In this document: piece by piece, positions 1 through 4,706 of the stretch
How the letters are laid out: the number at the start of each line of letters is the position of its first letter
Position numbering within the stretch: the first letter of the stretch is position 1
NCBI GenBank assembly: GCA_021793635.1
Contig: JAJYSI010000257.1
Location: forward strand, 1-5,558
DNA from: Bacteroidota bacterium
Lineage (GTDB): Bacteria > Bacteroidota > Ignavibacteria > Ignavibacteriales > Ignavibacteriaceae
DNA: 5,558 nt
Reading direction: 5' to 3'
Notes under the pieces: model-generated
The model's input: only the letters and a program-made list of their open reading frames with translations
What the model was told of the DNA's origin: nothing
Databases searched by the model: none
Position numbers and translations under genes: made by a program

Positions 1-130
1 GGGGCATGAATTCAGAATTTTCTAATTTAGCAATTTGATATTCCCATTCTTCGCGTACATCAACTAAGCGTATATTTTTTTCTTTATCCAAAATTTCTTT
101 GATTTCAACAGGAGATAAATTCTTAATCAT
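1..130 (-). CDS. Rhodanese-like domain protein (N-terminal part, cut by window edge)
   Basis: Only the first 43 codons are present; the gene runs off the left edge. The visible protein starts MIKNLSPVEIKEILD and continues with LVDVREEWEYQIAKLE and a final MP. This matches the opening of a rhodanese (sulfurtransferase) domain: a leader helix, the LVDVRE strand-turn with the conserved Asp and Arg, an E-Y turn and the approach to a conserved Pro. The active-site Cys loop lies outside the window, so catalytic competence cannot be judged. The ATG is 6 nt after the peroxiredoxin stop with no clear Shine-Dalgarno site, so the two genes are probably co-transcribed and translationally coupled. Small single-domain rhodaneses carry persulfide sulfur or take part in thiol redox chemistry; a link to the adjacent peroxidase is inference from position. 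The domain call is firm and the specific role is unknown. Confidence 0.85.
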   Translation of the reverse strand, partial: MIKNLSPVEIKEILDKEKNIRLVDVREEWEYQIAKLENSEFMP

Positions 131-136
131 TTTAGT

Positions 137-610
137 TTAATTCTCCAATGCTTTTTCAATTGCAAAGTAATTTGGTTGATCGCCGGGAGTAGGACAAACT
201 TCGGCATATTTTATTTTGCCGTCCTTTCCTATTACAAAAGCAGACCGCTTTGAAACGCCCTTGTAATCAAATTTACCGGCGCCAAAGACATCATAAAGCG
301 AATCATATTTTCCTGACACTTCTTTATTAAAATCACTTAAAAGAGGAAAATCATAATTATTTTTTTCTGCCCACATTTTAAGTGCGAAGGGGCTATCAAC
401 ACTTACTCCTAAAACATGTGCATTCAATTTTTCATAGACGTGCAGGTCATCCCGCATCCTACACATTTCCATTGTGCAAACCGAAGAACCCGCTAACGGG
501 AAAAAAAGTAACACAACATTTTTATCGTTGAAATCGCTTAAAGAGACATCATTCATGTCTTGATCTTTAAGTTTGAAGTTTGGGGCTATATCACCGTATT
601 TTAATGGCAT
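137..610 (-). CDS. Peroxiredoxin (AhpC/TSA superfamily, AhpE/PrxQ-like)
   Basis: This 157-residue thioredoxin-fold peroxidase would reduce hydrogen peroxide or organic hydroperoxides in the cytoplasm, using thiol reductants. There is no signal peptide. After the opening GDIAPNFKLKDQD, the active-site loop FFPLAGSSVCTMEMC carries P38, S42 and the peroxidatic C45; R122 (KRSAFVI) is the likely conserved active-site Arg. C50 follows five residues after C45, in a CTxExCxxRD pattern like PrxQ/BCP, where that Cys can be the resolving one. A third Cys, C139, lies near the C-terminus (EVCPTPGDQPNY). The usual PxxxTxxC Thr is Ser here, a conservative change. Length is normal for the compact AhpE/BCP types; whether it acts as a 1-Cys or atypical 2-Cys enzyme cannot be settled from sequence. 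The start is well supported by GAGGAG placed 6 nt upstream of the ATG. A rhodanese-domain gene follows after 6 nt. Confidence 0.95.
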   Translation of the reverse strand: MPLKYGDIAPNFKLKDQDMNDVSLSDFNDKNVVLLFFPLAGSSVCTMEMCRMRDDLHVYEKLNAHVLGVSVDSPFALKMWAEKNNYDFPLLSDFNKEVSGKYDSLYDVFGAGKFDYKGVSKRSAFVIGKDGKIKYAEVCPTPGDQPNYFAIEKALEN

Positions 611-616
611 AATTGA

Positions 617-622
617 CTCCTC
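617..622 (-). promoter_or_regulatory. Shine-Dalgarno site of the peroxiredoxin gene
   Basis: On the minus strand GAGGAG lies 6 nt before the ATG at 610. It is the strongest ribosome binding site in the window and fixes that start codon. Most other genes here have weaker sites. Confidence 0.8.
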
Positions 623-652
623 AATATATTTTTGATTTTACCAGATAGATTC

Positions 653-687
653 ATTCTATTCTATGCAAATTTACGTTCGATATACAA
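653..687 (-). promoter_or_regulatory. Candidate promoter for the peroxiredoxin-rhodanese unit
   Basis: Two overlapping possibilities are visible on the minus strand. One is TTGTAT (682-687) and TAGAAT (658-663) separated by 18 nt, a weak -35 with a good -10 of the sigma-70 kind. The other is TAAATTTG (666-673), which fits the Bacteroidota -7 element TAnnTTTG but lacks a clear TTTG element about 19 nt upstream. Either would give a leader of roughly 40-60 nt. The assignment rests on short AT-rich matches and is tentative. Confidence 0.25.
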
Positions 688-718
688 CTAAAATTGTTAT
701 TTAAAATACACGGAGCAA

Positions 719-778
719 TAAGCGCAAGTTCAGGCTCAAGTTCAAGTTTAAGATCAAGTTCAAGTTTAAGTTTAAGTT
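719..778. repeat. Degenerate hexanucleotide tandem repeat, about 10 units (yAAGTT)
   Basis: On the plus strand the units read taagcg, caagtt, caggct, caagtt, caagtt, taagat, caagtt, caagtt, taagtt, taagtt, all in strict 6-bp register. The complement is CTTGAA/CTTAAA. The array fades into unrelated sequence at both ends (cgagga from 779). It lies between murB and the peroxiredoxin gene. One minus-strand frame through it would read alternating Leu with Lys, Glu or Asp; that frame is open from 809 to 651 but has no start codon before the repeat, so I treat the array as non-coding. A shorter related array in the opposite orientation lies at 2021-2056. Confidence 0.85.
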
Positions 779-815
779 CGAGGAAGAAGTTTGGGAAGGA
801 TAGTATCTGTTATCA

Positions 816-1832
816 TCAAACCAAGTTCACTTCCTCCTCAAGCATAATACCAAATTTTTCAAAGACCGATTTTTTTATTCGACGGGATAAATCCAAAATT
901 TCAATCCCCGATGCATTATTAAGGTTCACAAGCACCAAAGGTTGTTTAGCATGAACCCCGGCATTACCAAAACTTTTCCCCTTCCAACCGCCTTTATCAA
1001 TCAGCCAGGCGGCTGATATTTTATAATTTCCGCTTGTTAATTTATGACCGTTTAAATCATAAAACTCTTTTCCCAGTTTCAAATATAATTCTTCTGATAT
1101 CTCGGGGTTTTTAAAAAAACTACCGGCATTGCCTAAGTCTTCGGGGTTCGGAAGTTTACTTCTTCTAATTTTACAAACTACTTCGCTTACATCTCGAATT
1201 GTAACTTCCTTCAAATCCATTTTTTGGAATTCTTCTTTTAAGGCGGAGTAATTAAGATTCACCTCCGGGTTCTTATTTAACTTGATGATAACCGAAGTGA
1301 TGTAAAATCTACCTTTTAGCTCACGTTTGAAAACACTGTCGCGATAACCAAATTCACATTCGTTTTTGGAATATACTTTTAGTGAAATATCTTCAAGTGA
1401 AATTCCTTTTAGCGAATAAAAAACGTCTTTTAATTCTTGACTGTATGCCCCTATATTTTGAATCGGCGCAGCGCCTACGGTACCCGGAATAAGAGAAAGA
1501 TTTTCTATTCCTCCATAATTTTTCTTTACACAAAAACGGACTAAATCATTCCACAGCAATCCGGATCCGGCTTCTACATATATTTCACGATCGTTTTCAT
1601 TCGTAACTTTTATTCCCGGAATAGAATTTTTAATTACGAGACCGTCAAAGTCTTTCGTAAATAAAATATTGCTTCCTCCGCCAAGAATTAATTTAGGAAG
1701 AGCGCAAAAAGGTTCCTGAGATAAAATTTCTCTAAGTCCATCTTCACTAAAAACTTCTACAAAAAACTTCGTCTTCACATCAAGATGAAAAGAATTTAAT
1801 TCTTTAAGCGAAATATTTTCTTTGATATTCAT
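816..1832 (-). CDS. murB: UDP-N-acetylenolpyruvoylglucosamine reductase MurB (type I)
   Basis: MurB reduces UDP-GlcNAc-enolpyruvate to UDP-MurNAc with NADPH and bound FAD, the second committed step of cytoplasmic peptidoglycan precursor synthesis. The protein is 338 residues from the ATG chosen here, close to E. coli MurB. The FAD-binding half holds LILGGGSNILF (about 49-58) and LIPGTVGAAPIQNIGAY (about 114-130). GYRDSVFK (162-169) contains the substrate-binding Tyr/Arg and marks type I enzymes. GNAGSFFKNP includes S238, the expected proton donor, and LEEEV near the C-terminus holds the expected catalytic Glu (about E334). All key residues are present. A TTG at 1841 would add three residues, but AAGG (1842-1845) lies 9 nt before the ATG and directly abuts the TTG, so the ATG at 1832 is preferred. 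No other cell-wall gene is adjacent; the gene stands alone between the redox pair and the divergent NUDIX gene. Confidence 0.97.
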   Translation of the reverse strand: MNIKENISLKELNSFHLDVKTKFFVEVFSEDGLREILSQEPFCALPKLILGGGSNILFTKDFDGLVIKNSIPGIKVTNENDREIYVEAGSGLLWNDLVRFCVKKNYGGIENLSLIPGTVGAAPIQNIGAYSQELKDVFYSLKGISLEDISLKVYSKNECEFGYRDSVFKRELKGRFYITSVIIKLNKNPEVNLNYSALKEEFQKMDLKEVTIRDVSEVVCKIRRSKLPNPEDLGNAGSFFKNPEISEELYLKLGKEFYDLNGHKLTSGNYKISAAWLIDKGGWKGKSFGNAGVHAKQPLVLVNLNNASGIEILDLSRRIKKSVFEKFGIMLEEEVNLV

Positions 1833-1841
1833 CAAGTTCAA

Positions 1842-1845
1842 CCTT
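1842..1845 (-). promoter_or_regulatory. Shine-Dalgarno-like AAGG that decides the murB start
   Basis: AAGG on the minus strand is 9 nt from the ATG at 1832 but has zero spacing to the alternative TTG at 1841. This supports the shorter protein. It is a weak site, so the choice is likely but not certain. Confidence 0.5.
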
Positions 1846-1862
1846 AACTTAACACTAAATTA

Positions 1863-1892
1863 TTTATCCGGTTATGATAATTAAAATGTAAA
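1863..1892 (-). promoter_or_regulatory. Candidate sigma-70-type promoter for murB
   Basis: On the minus strand TTTACA (1887-1892) and GATAAA (1863-1868) are 18 nt apart, matching the -35 consensus at five of six and the -10 consensus at four of six positions. Transcription would start near 1855 and give a leader of about 25 nt. The region is AT-rich, so chance matches are common. Confidence 0.25.
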
Positions 1893-1903
1893 AAGACCAG
1901 TTA

Positions 1904-1920
1904 TTAATTTTGAAAATTAA
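1904..1920. repeat. Perfect 17-bp palindrome in the murB/NUDIX divergent intergenic region
   Basis: TTAATTTT, a central G, then AAAATTAA form a perfect inverted repeat with 8-bp arms. It sits between the two divergent genes, just upstream of the candidate murB promoter. The symmetry suits a dimeric repressor site, but in sequence this AT-rich it may be chance. No regulator gene is adjacent. Confidence 0.5.
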
Positions 1921-2020
1921 CTAATACAAAATAATTTTAATAAAGCAGTTAAAAAAGTATCGCACACATTTTTCTTTAAGCCGGGAAATACTGCGATAAT
2001 GAGTTATTAAAATTTTAGAG

Positions 2021-2056
2021 TTGGAACTTGAATTGAAACTTGAATTTAATTTTAAT
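2021..2056 (+). repeat. Hexanucleotide repeat forming the NUDIX 5' end
   Basis: Six units in 6-bp register read ttggaa, cttgaa, ttgaaa, cttgaa, tttaat, tttaat. They encode alternating Leu/Glu/Lys and then Phe/Asn. The best units, CTTGAA, equal the complement of the array at 719-778, so the two arrays are inverted relative to each other. The array supplies both candidate TTG start codons (2021 and 2033), and GGAA at 2023-2026 stands 6 nt before the second. Confidence 0.7.
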
Positions 2057-2443
2057 CAATCAGCAGTAATTCCATACCGTAAGGGGGCGAACGGACTTGA
2101 AATTCTTTTAATAACCTCAATGAAAAAGAAAAAATGGATTATTCCAAAAGGTTATATTGAATTCAATTTATCCGCCTTTGAGTCTGCAAAAAAAGAAGCC
2201 TTTGAAGAAGCGGGGGTTTTGGGAACAAACGAAACAATAGAGTTGGGTTCATTCGAGAATTACAAATCCATCGGGGTGTGTCACACAAAAGTTTTTACTA
2301 TGGAGGTAATTGAAGTATTGGAAGACTATCCACACAAGACACTCAGAAAGCGAAAGTGGTTTGAGCTAAAAACTGCTTCCGAAAATATTAGCATTGAAGC
2401 AATTTCGTCAATGATTTTAAGCTTGAATAATAAAATAAAATGA
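2021..2443 (+). CDS. NUDIX hydrolase
   Basis: This 140-residue NUDIX-fold protein is expected to hydrolyse a nucleoside diphosphate linked to another group, using divalent metal; the substrate is unknown. The core begins SAVIPYRKG (about 14-22), followed by WIIPKGYIEFNLSAFESA. The NUDIX box spans G44-V66 with metal-binding E59, E62 and E63 (KEAFEEAGV). Box position 7 is Leu50 rather than Glu and position 15 is Lys58 rather than Arg. That PKG-xxE-xxLS-xxxSA-xKEAxEEAG style recurs in a group of small bacterial NUDIX proteins and does not suggest inactivity. The later LRKRKWFELKTA (108-119) is also typical. There is no in-frame ATG before the core; the frame opens after TGA at 2000-2002, so initiation must be at TTG 2021, TTG 2033 or another non-ATG codon. 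The first 12 residues (MELELKLEFNFN) come from a hexamer repeat. It converges on recX with 8 nt between stops. Confidence 0.9.
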   Translation: MELELKLEFNFNQSAVIPYRKGANGLEILLITSMKKKKWIIPKGYIEFNLSAFESAKKEAFEEAGVLGTNETIELGSFENYKSIGVCHTKVFTMEVIEVLEDYPHKTLRKRKWFELKTASENISIEAISSMILSLNNKIK

Positions 2444-2451
2444 TTAGGGTT

Positions 2452-3078
2452 CTACTCGTCCAATAGAGAATTAATCACTTTTTGAATGACTTCAAAATCG
2501 AAGCCTTTTGTACTGAGATAAGAATAAAGCTTCTGCTCTATTTTTTCTTTAGCAAGTGGCTTAACTGTAAGCAATTTAAGCTTTTTAGCCCCAAGAGCTA
2601 AAGCGTTTTCGGATTCATTTTCGGGATTAAAATTCTCAGCTAAAACTACTGAGATTATATCTCTATCGATATGTCTCTTAATTAGTTCAGACTTAACTTT
2701 ATACGTTCCCCATCGTTTCCTGCGAATATTTTCACTAGTAAATTCGCGGCTAAATTCTAAATCATCCAAATATTTATTTTCTTTTAATTCCTCAATAATT
2801 GGGATAATCAAATCCGAATCATACCCTTTTTGTTTAAGTTTATTGATCAATTCAAACTGAGAGTGAGATCTTCTTGAAAGAAAATTATAAGCTCTTTGTT
2901 TAATAAAATATTTTTGGTTTTCTCGGATTAAAAAAGAAAAACGGCTTTCAGAAATTTCGTCATCTTTCTTTAAGCCGTTCTTCAAAAAAACCTCATAAGA
3001 GAGGAAGAGTTTTTCGTTATTGTCGAGAAAGACAATAATTGTGTTGTCGTTCTTCTTTGCTACTTTAACAATCTTCAT
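2452..3078 (-). CDS. recX: Regulatory protein RecX
   Basis: RecX binds RecA filaments and modulates, usually inhibits, recombinase and co-protease activity. The protein is 208 residues. The first 55 or so form a predicted beta-rich extension (KIVKVAKKNDNTIIVFLD), as in longer RecX proteins. Then come the three-helix RecX repeats: R62-AYNFLSRRSHSQFELINKL through KGY (about 60-86); the conserved KYLDDLEFSREFTSENIRR (102-120) with WGTYKVKSELIKRHI (123-137); and a C-terminal repeat ending LSTKGFDFEVIQKVINSL. The start ATG is 17 nt after the recA stop with only a weak AAGAA before it, so expression likely depends on recA read-through and coupling, which fits a modulator made at lower levels than RecA. 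The 3' end faces the NUDIX gene 8 nt away, with no terminator hairpin. Confidence 0.95.
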   Translation of the reverse strand: MKIVKVAKKNDNTIIVFLDNNEKLFLSYEVFLKNGLKKDDEISESRFSFLIRENQKYFIKQRAYNFLSRRSHSQFELINKLKQKGYDSDLIIPIIEELKENKYLDDLEFSREFTSENIRRKRWGTYKVKSELIKRHIDRDIISVVLAENFNPENESENALALGAKKLKLLTVKPLAKEKIEQKLYSYLSTKGFDFEVIQKVINSLLDE

Positions 3079-3095
3079 TTCTTAGATTTAAAAGA

Positions 3096-4145
3096 TTACT
3101 TAGCGCCTTTCTTTTCTTTAGGAGCTGTTTTTTCCTCGACCTTTTCTTCTTTTAGAATACCTAATTTTGTTTTGACTTCCTTTTCAAGTTTCGAATATAG
3201 TGCTGGCAATTCAATAAGCTTTTGTCTAAACTGCTCGCGTCCCTGGAATCTATCTTCTTCATAAGTAAACCATGCTCCGCCTTTTTTGACGACGCCAAGA
3301 TTTGTTGCCAAATCAAGAAGGTCGCCGGTTTTGCTAATACCTTCATTATACAGAATATCAAACTCTACTTCCTTAAAAGGGGGGGCGACTTTACTTTTCA
3401 CGATCTTCACTTTAGTTCTATTTCCTACTACATCATTGCCTTCTTTTATTGCTGCTATTCTCCGGATATCCAATCGAAGCGAAGCATAAAACTTAAGAGC
3501 ATTTCCGCCGGTTGTAGTTTCCGGGCTGCCGAACATTACACCGATTTTGCTTCTTAACTGGTTAATAAAAATTACAGAAGTTTTTGATTTTGAGATAGCT
3601 CCCGTTAATTTTCTAAGAGCTTGCGACATTAGCCGTGCTTGAACACCCATCGTAGCATCTCCCATTTCCCCTTCAATTTCAGAACGGGGAACGAGCGCTG
3701 CCACAGAGTCGATAACGATTATATCAAGCGCATTGCTTCTAACAAGCGTATCGGTAATTTCTAAAGCCTGCTCGCCAAAATCAGGTTGAGATAATAGAAG
3801 ATTGGCAGTATCAACGCCAAGCCTTTTTGCATAATTAACATCCAAAGCGTGTTCAGCATCGATAAAAGCGGCTAAACCGCCTGCTTTTTGTGCTTCGGCA
3901 ATTATATGAAGGCAGAGGGTTGTTTTTCCGCTTGATTCAGGACCATATATTTCAGTTACTCTTCCGCGGGGTACACCGCCGATGCCGAGAGCTACATCTA
4001 ACGATATTGAACCTGTAGGAATAGATTCCACCGGATTGACAACTCCGTCCCCTAACTTCATTATAGAGCCTTTGCCATAAGTTTTTTCGATGCTGGCAAT
4101 AGCATCATCAATAATTTTTAACTTTTGTTCTTGATCAGCGCTCAT
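3096..4145 (-). CDS. recA: Recombinase RecA
   Basis: RecA forms ATP-dependent filaments on single-stranded DNA, carries out homologous pairing and strand exchange, and stimulates LexA self-cleavage where an SOS system exists. The protein is 349 residues with every key element: [13 protein letters not shown] near the N-terminus, Walker [10 protein letters not shown] (68-76, K74), catalytic E98 in DAEHA, Walker B DIIVIDS (141-147, D146), the ATP-sensing Gln in [14 protein letters not shown] (Q196), loop 2 [16 protein letters not shown] (207-222), and LDIRR / VVKKGGAWF in the C-terminal part. There is no intein or frameshift. The C-terminal tail (about 331-349) is rich in Lys and Glu with seven Lys to five Glu, rather than the acidic tail of E. 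coli RecA. GAAGGG 8 nt before the ATG supports the start. It follows thpR by 12 nt and precedes recX by 17 nt. Confidence 0.99.
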   Translation of the reverse strand: MSADQEQKLKIIDDAIASIEKTYGKGSIMKLGDGVVNPVESIPTGSISLDVALGIGGVPRGRVTEIYGPESSGKTTLCLHIIAEAQKAGGLAAFIDAEHALDVNYAKRLGVDTANLLLSQPDFGEQALEITDTLVRSNALDIIVIDSVAALVPRSEIEGEMGDATMGVQARLMSQALRKLTGAISKSKTSVIFINQLRSKIGVMFGSPETTTGGNALKFYASLRLDIRRIAAIKEGNDVVGNRTKVKIVKSKVAPPFKEVEFDILYNEGISKTGDLLDLATNLGVVKKGGAWFTYEEDRFQGREQFRQKLIELPALYSKLEKEVKTKLGILKEEKVEEKTAPKEKKGAK

Positions 4146-4153
4146 TTATTTTT

Positions 4154-4159
4154 CCCTTC
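4154..4159 (-). promoter_or_regulatory. Shine-Dalgarno site of recA overlapping the thpR stop
   Basis: GAAGGG on the minus strand ends 8 nt before the recA ATG. Its first two bases are the last two of the thpR TGA stop (4158-4160), so a terminating thpR ribosome sits on the recA ribosome binding site. This suggests translational coupling. Confidence 0.75.
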
Positions 4160-4706
4160 ATCTTAAAAGATAATTTTTAATAATAGTATACTCTGAAGCT
4201 ACCGCGAGCAGCTTGCTTTCTATCAAAGCTGCCTCATAGATTTCAAAATTTATTTTAGGAAGATAATAACTTATAAACTGATTAACAAAATATCCTCCTT
4301 CATTTCCTTTCATTCGTTTTAGGGTTATATGGGGAATAAACCTTTTTTTGTCAGGTACAATTGATAATTGTTCAAGTTTTAGATTAATTTTTTCAACAAG
4401 TTCATAAATTTTCCTATCAGTTTGGACGCCTAGGTTAAGAACTTTCGGCTGATCACCAACGTAGAAAAAAGAAAACTTTGTTAATCTGCATATCAGGCTA
4501 TCAAATTCTTCAATAAAATTAAGGACTTCAGAAACTGGCTGAATCATTTCGGATTCAACTTCGCCGATGAATCTTAATGTAATATGAATTTTCTCAAACG
4601 GTTCCCATTTAAATCTATCATAATCCGGGAATGCATTATTCCGATGAAAGATAATTTCATCGACAACATTTTCAGGTATTTTTAAGGCAACAAATAATCT
4701 ATTCAT
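4158..4706 (-). CDS. thpR: RNA 2',3'-cyclic phosphodiesterase (2'-5' RNA ligase family)
   Basis: ThpR/LigT proteins of the 2H phosphoesterase superfamily open 2',3'-cyclic phosphates on RNA and can catalyse reversible 2'-5' ligation in vitro; their physiological RNA substrate is unclear. The 182-residue protein has the family opening MNRLFVALKIPE, and both HxTx catalytic motifs are intact: HITL at 41-44 and HITL at 126-129. The closing block IYEAALIESKLLAVASEYTII corresponds to the family's C-terminal substrate-side strand. Length is typical. The ATG lies inside the last codons of cinA (8-bp overlap, ATGAATAG), with AGGA 10 nt upstream. Position between cinA and recA matches the known cinA-ligT-recA arrangement of Deinococcus, so a role alongside DNA repair or stress RNA metabolism is plausible but inferred from context only. 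Confidence 0.95.
   Translation of the reverse strand: MNRLFVALKIPENVVDEIIFHRNNAFPDYDRFKWEPFEKIHITLRFIGEVESEMIQPVSEVLNFIEEFDSLICRLTKFSFFYVGDQPKVLNLGVQTDRKIYELVEKINLKLEQLSIVPDKKRFIPHITLKRMKGNEGGYFVNQFISYYLPKINFEIYEAALIESKLLAVASEYTIIKNYLLR
4208..4232. repeat. Inverted repeat with 7-bp arms near the end of thpR
   Basis: GCAGCTT and AAGCTGC are exact inverse complements separated by 11 nt, inside thpR codons and about 63 nt upstream of the recA start. In the cinA-thpR-recA transcript it could form a small hairpin. It lacks a following U tract, so it is not a terminator. Confidence 0.4.

Noticed and set aside
719..778. Possible CRISPR array or transcription terminator
   Set aside because: The 6-bp units have no spacers, no cas genes are present, and the repeat is not self-complementary, so it makes no hairpin.
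651..809. Minus-strand open frame through the hexamer array (alternating Leu with Lys/Glu)
   Set aside because: It has no start codon before or within the repeat (only a TTG near its end), no ribosome binding site and no recognisable domain.
694..954. Plus-strand 86-residue open frame rich in Ser (SSSSLRSSSSLSL)
   Set aside because: It begins at a TTG, its Ser stretch is the hexamer array read in one frame, and the second half runs antisense through the conserved 3' end of murB.
2138..2206. NUDIX box with Leu at position 7 and Lys at position 15 as a sign of an inactive enzyme
   Set aside because: The metal-binding Glu residues E59, E62 and E63 are intact, and this variant box is typical of a known style of small bacterial NUDIX proteins.
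3161..3557. Three small open frames within recA, one on the minus strand and two on the plus strand
   Set aside because: They are shadows of the fully conserved recA coding frame, with no domain of their own.
4185..4192. TATACT / AGTATACT as an internal recA promoter
   Set aside because: No -35-like sequence lies at 16-19 nt, and the site is within thpR coding sequence; the match alone is too weak.
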